From contig CANRSX010000001.1 in NCBI GenBank assembly GCA_947642555.1, forward strand, positions 1-64,000: a DNA stretch of 64,000 nucleotides, in the 5' to 3' direction. This document shows, piece by piece, positions 6,614-15,183 of the stretch (the first letter of the stretch is position 1; each line of letters starts with the position of its first letter). The notes below the pieces were generated by a model. The model worked only from the letters and a program-made list of their open reading frames with translations. It was not told the DNA's origin and did no database searches. A program made the position numbers and the translations under genes. This DNA is from an uncultured Roseburia sp. (GTDB lineage: Bacteria; Bacillota; Clostridia; Lachnospirales; Lachnospiraceae).

Positions 6614-8934
6614 TTTACAATCCTCTTAAACTTTTTCTCAATCTCATACCGGCTCATGGAGACGATTGTAGGTCTTCCATGGGGACAGTGATACGGATTT
6701 TCCAAAGTCAGCAGCTCGTCGATTAACGCCTCCGCCTCCGCGCGGCTTAAGCGGTTTCCGCCCTTTACCGCGGCCTTGCAGGAGAGGGACGCCACCTTCT
6801 CTAAGATCAGCTCCGGCGCTTCCCTTCCGCTGATGCCGGAAAAATCGTCGAGCATTTCCACAAACATCGCTTTCATGTCAATCGCCTCAAAGTCCGCGGG
6901 AACCGCCGTGACGGCAAATTCCTTCCCGCCGAACGGCTCAACCCCGTAACCGAACGCCTCGATCTGCTCCCGACAGCGCTCAAGCGCCTCCTGCTCCTGC
7001 AGGCTTAAGGTCAGGATGATCGGGGGACTTAGCGCCTGCGAGGTAAATTCGTTTTTCCGCACCCGCTCCATCGTGCGCTCGTAGAGCACCTTTTCGTGGG
7101 CGGCGTGCTGGTCGATCACAAAGAGCTTATCGTCGTACTCCACCAGCCAGTAGGTGTCGAACAGCTGGCCGATGATGCGGTGGCGCTTTCTCGCCTCCTC
7201 CGTCAGGAAGCCGGGATCCAGCGCGGCCAGGCTCTGCTGCTCGTACTGCCCGTAGGTGCGCTCCTCTCGCAGTGCAAAACGCTCCCCGCCGGCCGCTGCA
7301 TACCCGGCGCTCTCCGCGGCCGGCTGTCCGGCTGCTGCATACCCGGCGCTCTCCGCGGCCGGCTGTCCGGCTGCTGCATACCCGGTGCTCTCCGCGGCCG
7401 GCGGGTCCGCCGGAGGAGTCGGCCGCGCTGTCCGGCTTTCTTCCCCCGCTGTCGCCTGCTCTCCCGCACCCGGCTTCTTCCGCCCGGGCAGAAGGCTCTC
7501 GAACACGTCCAGATTTTCCGGGAGATCCGGCTGAGCCGGCCGACTCTGCCCTGACACACTGCCGGCCGGCTGCGCAGACCCGCTTTCTCCCGGCCCGGCA
7601 TCAGACGGCATCGCCGGGCTACTCTGTCCCGGCCTGGCATCAGACGGCATCGCCGGGCTGCTCTGTCCCGGCCCGGCATCAGACGGCTGCCCCGGCAGGC
7701 TGCCGGCCGGCTGCCCCGGCATGACCCGCCCGCCGTTTCTTTCACTCTGCCCATACCGCGGCTCGTACGGGCTGTCCGCCGCCACCTTCCGCCGGATCTG
7801 CGCGAGTGCATCCCCGCCCAGGAAGGAGGCGATTCCCCCTGCATCCTCTGCCAGGGGCTTCGCTTTCCCCGCCCTCTCTTCCGCCGGTCTGCCGGCAGAC
7901 CGCCCGCCGGCTGGCGCCTTCCCCGCCGGCGATCCCGGAATCATCTCTTTGTGCGAGAGCGCACCGCGCACCGTCTCGAAGAGACTTTTATAGACCTCCT
8001 CATTCCGGGAAAAACGCAGTTCCATCTTCGTGGGATGCACATTGACGTCGAGAAGCTCTGTGTCCATCTGTACGTAGAGCACGCAGAACGGATACTGCCG
8101 CTGCATCAGAAAGCCCTTATAGGCGTCCTCCACGGCTTTGGAAAACAGGTTGCTGCGGATATATCTTTCGTTGACAAAAAAATTCTCATAATTCCGGTTT
8201 CCGCGGGAAACCGTGGGTTTTCCGAGGAAGCCTCTCACCGAAAACAGCTCCGTCTCTGCCTCGATGGGAAGCAGCGCCGCGGTGATATCACGCCCGTAAA
8301 TATGGTAGACCAGATCCTTTTCGTTCGAGTTTCCGGAGGTGTGCAGCTTTGTCTGTCCGTTATTAATAAACTGAAACGAGATCCCGGGATGGGAAAGCGC
8401 GAGCCGCTCCATCAGATCCCCGATATAATTTCCCTCCGTCTGCGCGGATTTTAAAAACTTGCGCCGCGCGGGCGTGTTATAAAAGAGGTTTCTCACGATA
8501 AATGTAGTCCCATCCGGTGCCCCGACCTCCTCGTTTGTCAGCTCCTTCGATCCCTCGATCACATAGCGCGTGCCGGTGAGCGCCCCGTACACCTTTGTGA
8601 TCAGCTCCACCTGCGAGACCGCCGCGATGCTCGATAATGCTTCCCCGCGGAAGCCTAAAGAGCGGATCCGGAACAAATCCTCCACCCCCCGGATCTTGCT
8701 GGTCGAGTGACGTAAGAATGCAAGCGCAATCTGTGACCGCGCGATCCCGCAGCCGTTATCCGTGATGCGGATAAAGGAGATCCCGCCCTCTTTGATCTCC
8801 ACCGTCACCGCGGTCGCGCCCGCGTCGATCGCGTTTTCCACCAGCTCTTTTACGACAGACGACGGCCGCTCCACGACCTCGCCCGCCGCGATTTTATCTA
8901 TGGTCTCCTGACTTAACAATGCGATTTCCGGCAT
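6610..8934 (-). CDS. mutL: DNA mismatch repair protein MutL
   Basis: 774 residues from ATG 8934, chosen for GGAGGAGA just upstream and the conserved opening PEIALLSQETIDKIAAGEV; the open frame to 9045 is repeat-derived. The GHKL ATPase (residues 1-330) has LVENAIDAGA and GFRGEAL motifs. The C-terminal domain carries DQHAAHEKVLYE, the endonuclease metal motif DQHA(X)2E(X)4E, so this MutL should nick DNA as in other bacteria lacking MutH, and CPHGRPT near the end. The linker (about residues 370-600) is unusually long, rich in Pro/Gly/Ala/Ser and built from 13-residue repeats. Translation follows mutS after 86 bases that contain a tandem repeat. Confidence 0.95.
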   Translation of the reverse strand: MPEIALLSQETIDKIAAGEVVERPSSVVKELVENAIDAGATAVTVEIKEGGISFIRITDNGCGIARSQIALAFLRHSTSKIRGVEDLFRIRSLGFRGEALSSIAAVSQVELITKVYGALTGTRYVIEGSKELTNEEVGAPDGTTFIVRNLFYNTPARRKFLKSAQTEGNYIGDLMERLALSHPGISFQFINNGQTKLHTSGNSNEKDLVYHIYGRDITAALLPIEAETELFSVRGFLGKPTVSRGNRNYENFFVNERYIRSNLFSKAVEDAYKGFLMQRQYPFCVLYVQMDTELLDVNVHPTKMELRFSRNEEVYKSLFETVRGALSHKEMIPGSPAGKAPAGGRSAGRPAEERAGKAKPLAEDAGGIASFLGGDALAQIRRKVAADSPYEPRYGQSERNGGRVMPGQPAGSLPGQPSDAGPGQSSPAMPSDARPGQSSPAMPSDAGPGESGSAQPAGSVSGQSRPAQPDLPENLDVFESLLPGRKKPGAGEQATAGEESRTARPTPPADPPAAESTGYAAAGQPAAESAGYAAAGQPAAESAGYAAAGGERFALREERTYGQYEQQSLAALDPGFLTEEARKRHRIIGQLFDTYWLVEYDDKLFVIDQHAAHEKVLYERTMERVRKNEFTSQALSPPIILTLSLQEQEALERCREQIEAFGYGVEPFGGKEFAVTAVPADFEAIDMKAMFVEMLDDFSGISGREAPELILEKVASLSCKAAVKGGNRLSRAEAEALIDELLTLENPYHCPHGRPTIVSMSRYEIEKKFKRIVN
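7295..7411. repeat. 39-bp in-frame minisatellite in mutL linker (array 1)
   Basis: Three head-to-tail units start at 7295, 7334 and 7373; the last is degenerate. Each unit encodes 13 residues of the pattern ES-A/T-GYAAAGQPAA. Because the period is a multiple of three, unit gain or loss keeps the mutL frame. Confidence 0.9.
7597..7686. repeat. 39-bp in-frame minisatellite in mutL linker (array 2)
   Basis: Units start at 7597, 7636 and 7675 (the third partial). They encode PSDA-(G/R)-PGQSSPAM-type repeats. The period is the same as in the first array although the sequence is unrelated. Confidence 0.85.
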
Positions 8935-8955
8935 ATCCTGTCTCCTCCTGCATCC

Positions 8956-9066
8956 GCCAGTGCCCTGCCATCTGTTCTCTGCCTTATTCTGCGCCAGCGC
9001 CCTGCCACCGGTTCTTCGCCTTATTCTGCGCCAGCGCCCTGCCACCGGTTCTTCGCCTTATTCTGC
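8956..9066. repeat. 37-bp triple tandem repeat at the mutS-mutL junction
   Basis: Three units start at 8956, 8993 and 9030. The unit nearest mutS contains the last codons of mutS with its TAA stop; the other two fill the gap before mutL. The two units closest to mutS are identical and the outermost one is diverged. This looks like slippage duplication of the mutS tail. Confidence 0.9.
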
Positions 9067-11711
9067 AGCTCATACAGCCGGTTCAGCGCGGCAACCGGCG
9101 TCAGATTGCCCACGTCCACCGCGAGAAGCTCCCCTATGATATCGTCGTCTTTTACCGTGTCAAACAGCGACATCTGCGCGAGATCCACGGCGTCCGGCTT
9201 TTTCGTCCGCCCGGAGCGCGCGTTATGTACCTTTGCTTTCGGCGTATCCTTATCGCCCGCCAGAATGCTTCCCGCCGCGTTTACAATATCGTTTGCGCTT
9301 AATTCCTCGCTGATCTCCTTCGCGCGCTCGATCACGGAATCCGGCACGCCGGCCAGCTTCGCGACCTGGATGCCGTAGCTTTTATCCGCGCCGCCCTTTA
9401 CGATCTTTCGCAGGAAGACGATATCGTCCCCTTTTTCGCGCACCGCGATACAGTAATTGCTGACATTGCCAAGCTTTCCCTCGAGCTCCGTCAGCTCGTG
9501 GTAGTGGGTCGCAAACAGCGTTTTCGCGCCGAGCAGCTTCGGATTGCTGATGTGCTCCACCACCGCCCAGGCGATGCTTAAGCCGTCAAACGTGCTGGTC
9601 CCCCGCCCGATCTCGTCTAAGATCAGCAGGGAATCCGCCGTCGCGTTGCGCAGGATGTTCGCCACCTCGTTCATCTCCACCATAAAGGTGCTCTGCCCGC
9701 TCGCAAGGTCGTCGGAAGCGCCCACGCGGGTAAAAATCCGGTCCACGATGCCGATCTTCGCGGAGGCCGCCGGGACAAAGCTGCCGGTCTGCGCCATCAG
9801 CACGATCAGCGCCGTCTGACGCATGTAGGTAGACTTTCCGGCCATATTCGGGCCGGTGATGATGGAGATACGGTTCGAGCCGTTGTCCAGGTAGGTATCG
9901 TTGTCGATAAACATGTCGTTGCTTATCATTTTTTCCACAACCGGATGGCGTCCGCCTTTGATATCGATCACGCCGTCCTCCGCGATTTCCGGGCAGCAGT
10001 AATGATTCTGCTCCGCGACCGCTGCCAGCGAGGCAAAAACGTCAAGCCCCGCCACGGCCCGCGCCGTGCGCTTGATGCTCGCCACCTGTTCTGCGATCTG
10101 ATTTCTCACATCGCAGAACAGCTCGTACTCCAGGGTCACCAGCCGGTCCTCCGCGCCGAGTATCATATCCTCAAGCTCCTTTAACTCCGGCGTGATGTAT
10201 CGCTCCGCGTTGGCGAGCGTCTGTTTTCTCATAAAATAATCCGGCACCATGCTCCGGTAAGAATTGGTGACCTCCAGGTAATAGCCGAATACCTTGTTGT
10301 ATTTGATTTTCAGATTTTTAATCCCGGTCTTCTCCCGCTCCTTTGTCTCAAGCTCCGCCAGCCAGGTCTTGCCCTCTGTCTGCGCCTTCCGGTAGCGGTC
10401 GACCTCCTCGTGGTAACCGTCCCTTATGATCCCGCCGTCCCGCACCGAGACTGGCGGATCCTCACAGACAGCCCGCTCAATCAGCGCTGCGATCTCCTCT
10501 AAGGGATCCATGTCCTCCTTCAGCTGACGCAGCAGCCCGCCGTCAAATTCGTCGAGCAGCGTCCGGATCGGGGGCAGCATGGCGAGCGAGCTTTTGAGCG
10601 CGATGAAATCTCTCGGATTCGCGGTCAGGTAGGTCACGCGGGTCATCAGCCGCTCCAGGTCATAGATGGACGTTAAATATTCCCGCAGCTCCTCCCTGGT
10701 GATCATATGGTCGCAGAGCCCGCGCACCGCCTCCTGGCGCTTTCGGATCTCCTCTGGGTCAATGAGCGGCTGCTCGACGTAGGAGCGCAGCAGCCTGGCC
10801 CCCATCGCCGTTTTCGTCTTATCGAGCACCCAGAGCAAAGAACCCCTCTTCTGCTTTTCGCGCAGCGTCTCCGTCAGCTCAAGGTTGCGCCTGGTAGAAG
10901 CGTCGAGCAGCATGTACATTCCGGTCGTGTACGGGCGGATCGAAAGGATCTGCCCCAGTTCGTTTTTCTGCGTCTCATACAGATAGCGCAGCAGCGCGCC
11001 GGCCGCGATCACGCCGCAGTCATAGCCGCCTAAGCCCAGCGCCTCTAAGCTTTTTACCTTAAAATGCTCTTTTAAAATCGCGTCGGCGGTCTCGTCTCCA
11101 AAGTACCAGGCGTCGAGCGCGGAAATGGTGATCTTCAGCCGGTGTCTTAAATCATCGATGTCCGCGCCGCTCACATAAAAGCTGTCGTTGCAGATGATCT
11201 CCACAGGTGAAAATTTGCTGATCTCGTCCATGAGCCTGCGCTCGGATTCCACCTCGGTCATAAAAAAATCGCCGGTCGAGACGTCCGCGACGGAAATCCC
11301 ATAGCGGTCCGCCAGATACACGATACAAAGGATATAGTTGTTCTTCGATTCGTCGAGCGCCTGCATATCACAGTTGGTCCCTGGCGTGACGATGCGGATG
11401 ACCTCGCGCTTCACTAAGCCCTTCGCGAGCTTCGGGTCCTCCACCTGTTCGCAGATCGCCACCTTATAGCCCTTTGCCACCAGTTTATTTAAATATCCCT
11501 CCGCCGCGTGGTAGGGAATCCCGCACATCGGGGCGCGCTCCTCCATCCCGCAGCTTTTGCCGGTCAGCGTCAGCTCAAGCTCTTTTGAGACAAGTGTCGC
11601 GTCGTCAAAAAACATCTCGTAAAAATCACCCAGCCGGTAAAACAGGATACAGTCCTTATATTCTTCTTTTGTCTGCAGATACTGCTGCATCATCGGTGTA
11701 AATTCCGCCAC
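9021..11711 (-). CDS. mutS: DNA mismatch recognition protein MutS
   Basis: 896 residues, the usual size. The start is GTG 11711 with AGAGGGGA upstream and the conserved opening EFTPMMQQYLQTKEEYKDC. Domain I contains the mismatch-stacking GDFYEMFF motif near residue 30. The C-terminal ABC-type ATPase has ITGPNMAGKSTYMRQ (Walker A, near residue 620), a signature region around DDLASGQSTFMVEM, LLILDEIGRGTSTFDG (Walker B) and FATHYHELTEL. It starts 1 base after the upstream FAD gene's stop, so it is part of one transcript with baiN-like, FAD protein, mutL and miaA genes. The last residues are encoded inside a tandem repeat. Confidence 0.96.
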   Translation of the reverse strand: MAEFTPMMQQYLQTKEEYKDCILFYRLGDFYEMFFDDATLVSKELELTLTGKSCGMEERAPMCGIPYHAAEGYLNKLVAKGYKVAICEQVEDPKLAKGLVKREVIRIVTPGTNCDMQALDESKNNYILCIVYLADRYGISVADVSTGDFFMTEVESERRLMDEISKFSPVEIICNDSFYVSGADIDDLRHRLKITISALDAWYFGDETADAILKEHFKVKSLEALGLGGYDCGVIAAGALLRYLYETQKNELGQILSIRPYTTGMYMLLDASTRRNLELTETLREKQKRGSLLWVLDKTKTAMGARLLRSYVEQPLIDPEEIRKRQEAVRGLCDHMITREELREYLTSIYDLERLMTRVTYLTANPRDFIALKSSLAMLPPIRTLLDEFDGGLLRQLKEDMDPLEEIAALIERAVCEDPPVSVRDGGIIRDGYHEEVDRYRKAQTEGKTWLAELETKEREKTGIKNLKIKYNKVFGYYLEVTNSYRSMVPDYFMRKQTLANAERYITPELKELEDMILGAEDRLVTLEYELFCDVRNQIAEQVASIKRTARAVAGLDVFASLAAVAEQNHYCCPEIAEDGVIDIKGGRHPVVEKMISNDMFIDNDTYLDNGSNRISIITGPNMAGKSTYMRQTALIVLMAQTGSFVPAASAKIGIVDRIFTRVGASDDLASGQSTFMVEMNEVANILRNATADSLLILDEIGRGTSTFDGLSIAWAVVEHISNPKLLGAKTLFATHYHELTELEGKLGNVSNYCIAVREKGDDIVFLRKIVKGGADKSYGIQVAKLAGVPDSVIERAKEISEELSANDIVNAAGSILAGDKDTPKAKVHNARSGRTKKPDAVDLAQMSLFDTVKDDDIIGELLAVDVGNLTPVAALNRLYELQNKAKNRWQGAGAE

Positions 11712-11712
11712 G

Positions 11713-13389
11713 TTATCCCCTCTGTCTTTCTTTTATCCTTTCCGCTACCTTTAACCCGTCCATCGCAGCGGACATGATGCCGCCCGCGTACCCCGCGCCC
11801 TCTCCGCAGGGATAAATCCCGCGCACCGGGGCCATCAGCCCCTCATCCCGCACGATGCGCAGGGGGGATGAGGTGCGGCTCTCCACACCCGAGAGAATCG
11901 CATCCGGCCGGTCGAATCCGGGCAGCGTCCGCCCGAAGCGCCGCATGCCGTCGAGAAACGCATCCTCCACGTAAGACGGCAGGATTCCGCGCAGATTGCA
12001 CCAGACGCCTGCACCGCGCCGCGCGCTCTCAAAAGAACCCGCGCCGGTCGACGCACGGTTTTCACAGAAATCGCGAAACAGCTGCTGCGGGATCGCTCCG
12101 CCGCCCGCCGCGAACGCCCGGCTCTCCAAAAGCTCCTGAAAGCGCACCCCGGCGAGGGCGTCCGTCCCGCCAAAATCCCCGGGCGTCACCGACACGATGA
12201 TCGCGCTGTTGGCGTTTTTCCCGTGCCGCCCGGCATAGCTCATGCCGTTTACCGCCAGCCTCCCGGCCTCGGAGGATGCGTTCACGACATACCCGCCCGG
12301 GCACATGCAGAAGGAATAGACGCCCCTGCCGTCCGCCGCGCGCGCCGTGACCTTGTAGGGCGCGGCGGGCAGGACCTTAGCGTACCGCTCCCCGTACTGC
12401 TGCAGATTTACGTCCGCCTGCGGGTGCTCCACGCGGAAACCGACCGCAAACGGCTTTGCCTCCATCAAAAGCTCCCCCCGGTCATAGAGCATACGGAAGG
12501 TATCCCGCGCCGAGTGGCCGGTGGCCAGCACCATGGTATCCGCCGCCAGCCACTCCGTACCCGGCCACTCCTGCCGGGCTGCTGCCCCGGCGATCTCCGC
12601 TGACCGTGAGAGTCCCACCGCGGTCAGCCTGCCGCCCTCGCTCCGGTAATCCGTCATACAGACGCCAAAGCGAAATGTCACGCCCATCTCCTCCATCGCT
12701 TCCCGCATCCGCCGGATCACGCCGGTCAGGACGTCCGTCCCGATATGCGGCTTCGCGTCGTAGAGGATCTCCTCCGGCGCCCCGAACTTTACAAATGTCT
12801 CCAGCACGAACCGGTTCCTGCCGTGCGGATCCTTTACCAGCGTATTGAGCTTTCCGTCGGAAAACGTGCCCGCGCCGCCTTCGCCGAACTGTACGTTCGA
12901 GGACGGATCCAGCACGCCTGTTTCAAAAAAGCGCACGACATCCGCCTGCCGCTCCTCCACCCGCTTTCCACGCTCGATCACCACCGGGGCGTATCCTGCC
13001 AGCCCGAGCGCATAGGCGCAGAAGAGCCCCGCGGGGCCCGCGCCCACGATGACGGGGCGTCCGTCCGACGGCGCGCCGCTGCAGGCGGGATCCGGTCTGC
13101 GGATATCCACTTTATCATTTATTACGTTTGTAATATCATATTTTTCCACGCAGGCCCGGGTGATATTCCGATCCCGCAGCTTTTTTAAAAGCGCGTCCTC
13201 CCCGTCCACAGGCACATCCACCGTATAGACATAATACAGCTCCGGTTTTTTGCGCGCATCCAGCGAGCGCTTCGCGATCTGAAAGGAAACGTCCCTCCCC
13301 GCCGGAAGACGCAAGGCTTTTCGGATCTTCTGTTCGAGCTCCTCCCCCGTGTGATCCGCCGGCAGCTTCATCTGACTGATCCGAATCAT
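11713..13389 (-). CDS. FAD-dependent dehydrogenase (YhfW/COG2509-like)
   Basis: 558 residues from ATG 13389, which overlaps the upstream stop as ATGA. An N-terminal region of about 90 residues (QIAKRSLDARKKPELYYVYTVDV) precedes the dinucleotide motif PVIVGAGPAGLFCAYALGLAG near residue 110. Later motifs are NVQFGEGGAGTFSDGKLNT, MVLATGHSARDTF and YPCGEGAGYAGGI near the C-terminus. This is the NAD(P)/FAD oxidoreductase family often called uncharacterized FAD-dependent dehydrogenases. It is conserved in Firmicutes next to the BaiN-like gene, but its reaction is unknown. Confidence 0.85.
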   Translation of the reverse strand: MIRISQMKLPADHTGEELEQKIRKALRLPAGRDVSFQIAKRSLDARKKPELYYVYTVDVPVDGEDALLKKLRDRNITRACVEKYDITNVINDKVDIRRPDPACSGAPSDGRPVIVGAGPAGLFCAYALGLAGYAPVVIERGKRVEERQADVVRFFETGVLDPSSNVQFGEGGAGTFSDGKLNTLVKDPHGRNRFVLETFVKFGAPEEILYDAKPHIGTDVLTGVIRRMREAMEEMGVTFRFGVCMTDYRSEGGRLTAVGLSRSAEIAGAAARQEWPGTEWLAADTMVLATGHSARDTFRMLYDRGELLMEAKPFAVGFRVEHPQADVNLQQYGERYAKVLPAAPYKVTARAADGRGVYSFCMCPGGYVVNASSEAGRLAVNGMSYAGRHGKNANSAIIVSVTPGDFGGTDALAGVRFQELLESRAFAAGGGAIPQQLFRDFCENRASTGAGSFESARRGAGVWCNLRGILPSYVEDAFLDGMRRFGRTLPGFDRPDAILSGVESRTSSPLRIVRDEGLMAPVRGIYPCGEGAGYAGGIMSAAMDGLKVAERIKERQRG

Positions 13390-14651
13390 GCGTTCCCCCG
13401 TTTCTCTGATCCGTCCCCCATGCTGCGCGCCGCCGCATGGACGCCGGCCACATAGCCGCTCGACCACGCCCATTGCAGGTTATAGCCGCCGCAGGCGCCG
13501 TCGATGTCCAGCACCTCCCCGGCAAAATAGACGCCGGGCGCAGACTTTGATTCCAGCGTCTCCCCGTTTACCTCCCGGGTGTCCACGCCTCCCGCGCACA
13601 CCTGCGCGGCCTCCATCCCGTTGCTGCCCGTTATGTCCACGCGCAGCGCGCGCATCGTATCGCAGAGCCGCTGCAGCGCCGCCAGACGGACATCCGCGGC
13701 CCGCATATTCCGGTCGATGCGGCTTTCCTTTAACAGCATGTCGGCAAGCTTTTTGTGAACCAGGCCGCTTAACGCCTCCGCGGCGTTTTTCTCATGGTGA
13801 TATTTGAAAAAGCGTTTCCGAAGGAGACTGAAGCTCTGCGGCGCGTTCAGCCACGGCAGGAAATTCAGTTCCGCATGCACTTCTTTCCCCTGGGAAAGCG
13901 CTCTTGTCGCATAGCGGCTGATCTGAAAAACCGGTATCCCGGAAATCCCGTAATCCGTGAGCTGAAGTTCGCCCGTATCCGACTGAATCTGCTCATTTTC
14001 AACAAAGAGCGACACCTCGCATTCTGCACGGATTCCTGCAACCGATTTAAAGAATGACTGCTTTCCCTGCAACTGCACGAGGGCGGGTACAATATCTATG
14101 AAATGGTGCCCGAGACGCTCAATATGTGGAATTGCGCTTCCGTCGCTTCCCGTCTTCGGAGCCGCCAGAAGCCCTGTCGCAAAGATGACGGACGCGGTGT
14201 AAAATGCACCTTTATCCGTCTGAATACGGTAGCCGTTTTTGCACTTCTCCATCTCCAGAACCTCGCAGGAGGTGATGGTCTCCACCTTCTGGTAATCGCA
14301 CTCCATGCGCAGCGCGTCGAGGACGGAGGACGCCTGTCCGCCCGCCGGATAAAAATACCCGTTTTTCTCCTTCGGATAAATACCGAGCTCCTCGAAAAAT
14401 TTCACGGTCTCTCTGTGGTCAAGCTGCGCCAGTACAGGCAGCGCAAAAGCAGGATCCTCCCCCCGGTACCAGGAGAGCTCCTGCCTGCTGTTTGTATAAT
14501 TGCACTTTCCGTTCCCGGTGGAAAGGATTTTCTTCCCGACCCGGTCCATGTGCTCTAAGATCCGCACCGACGCACCGCAGCGCGCCGCCGTAATCGCAGC
14601 CATCATCCCGGACACGCCGCCGCCGATGACCGTCACCTGTGTATCGTTCAT
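13386..14651 (-). CDS. BaiN/HI0933-family flavoprotein
   Basis: 421 residues. It opens with TQVTVIGGGVSGMMAAITAARCGASV, a Rossmann FAD-binding motif, followed by RVGKKILSTGNGKCNYTN, the diagnostic stretch of the HI0933/YhiN/BaiN family, and ends with GVYFAGEVLDIDGACGGYNLQWAWSSG. Family members reduce or oxidise small organic molecules; BaiN was linked to bile acid dehydroxylation, but most members have unknown substrates, so I avoid that label. It is the first gene of the mutS-mutL run and has its own promoter at 14699-14727. Confidence 0.88.
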   Translation of the reverse strand: MNDTQVTVIGGGVSGMMAAITAARCGASVRILEHMDRVGKKILSTGNGKCNYTNSRQELSWYRGEDPAFALPVLAQLDHRETVKFFEELGIYPKEKNGYFYPAGGQASSVLDALRMECDYQKVETITSCEVLEMEKCKNGYRIQTDKGAFYTASVIFATGLLAAPKTGSDGSAIPHIERLGHHFIDIVPALVQLQGKQSFFKSVAGIRAECEVSLFVENEQIQSDTGELQLTDYGISGIPVFQISRYATRALSQGKEVHAELNFLPWLNAPQSFSLLRKRFFKYHHEKNAAEALSGLVHKKLADMLLKESRIDRNMRAADVRLAALQRLCDTMRALRVDITGSNGMEAAQVCAGGVDTREVNGETLESKSAPGVYFAGEVLDIDGACGGYNLQWAWSSGYVAGVHAAARSMGDGSEKRGNA

Positions 14652-14698
14652 ATCTCACCCTGTTCTTTCGTCTGATCCGTCCTGTTTCGCCGCAACTG

Positions 14699-14727
14699 AT
14701 TCTAACACACCCGGCCGGATTATTCAA
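14699..14727 (-). promoter_or_regulatory. Promoter of the baiN-like/mutS/mutL operon
   Basis: Minus-strand TTGAAT (14722-14727) and TAGAAT (14699-14704) are spaced by 17 bases, about 45 bases upstream of the baiN-like start. Confidence 0.6.
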
Positions 14728-14733
14728 GCCGCT

Positions 14734-15123
14734 TCAGCTGCTGTAGCTCTCCAGCAGATCGTATAATTCTCTCTCGTCCCGGACCGTGACGCCGTCCTGA
14801 AAGAGCCGCGCCACCCCGGGCTCCAGATGCTCCGTGCAGATCCCGGTCTCCATCCAGACCGTCGTCCCGTCCTGCTCATAGACGACGAGCATCCCGTCCG
14901 TCTCCCGCAGAATATATAAAAACGGCTCCTGCACCGTCATGCTCTCCGTCGTCTCCGTGTCCGGGAGCCTGACCTCCGTTGTTTCCAGTGTGTGTTTTTT
15001 TTCTTCCGTCGCAGCCGGCTGTTGCTTCTTCTCGTCCCTTTGGGGCATCAGAAAACGGTTTACGCCCCACACCGCCAGCCCCAGCAATACAAAAGCCAGG
15101 CAGATACCGATGATCTTTTTCAT
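14734..15123 (-). CDS. Membrane-anchored protein with BofC C-terminal-like domain
   Basis: 129 residues from ATG 15123, chosen for GGGAGG upstream; the frame to 15162 lacks support. One N-terminal membrane segment (KKIIGICLAFVLLGLAVWG) is followed by a Lys/Glu/Thr-rich linker and a domain from about residue 74 with FLYILRETDGMLVVYEQDG and ending LYDLLESYSS. This last part resembles the bypass-of-forespore C domain, which in Bacillus restrains SpoIVB proteolysis; similar single-domain proteins are common in Lachnospiraceae. The protein should face outside the cytoplasm. Function is inferred only from this likeness. Confidence 0.65.
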   Translation of the reverse strand: MKKIIGICLAFVLLGLAVWGVNRFLMPQRDEKKQQPAATEEKKHTLETTEVRLPDTETTESMTVQEPFLYILRETDGMLVVYEQDGTTVWMETGICTEHLEPGVARLFQDGVTVRDERELYDLLESYSS

Positions 15124-15183
15124 TGCAGCCTCCCAGAAAATTTTACAATCAGTATCTGCCATATTTTCCTGAATTATACAGTT

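Noticed and set aside
7295-7690. The regular repeats as a possible CRISPR array
   Set aside because: Units are head-to-tail without unique spacers and encode part of MutL in frame.
7203-7844. A 213-residue Arg-rich minus-strand frame inside mutL
   Set aside because: It is a shadow of the GC-rich repeat region, with biased composition and no ribosome site; mutL is clearly the real frame.
8935-9045. An in-frame N-terminal extension of MutL of 37 residues
   Set aside because: It is translated tandem repeat from the mutS tail, has no ribosome site, and the conserved MutL opening follows the ATG at 8934, which has GGAGGAGA upstream.
12223-13188. Several plus-strand frames of 100-150 residues over the FAD dehydrogenase gene
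   Set aside because: They are mirror frames of a GC-rich gene and show Pro/Arg-biased composition typical of antisense reading.
14103-14558. A 151-residue plus-strand frame over the baiN-like gene
   Set aside because: No plausible ribosome site or family pattern; the opposite-strand flavoprotein motifs are clear.
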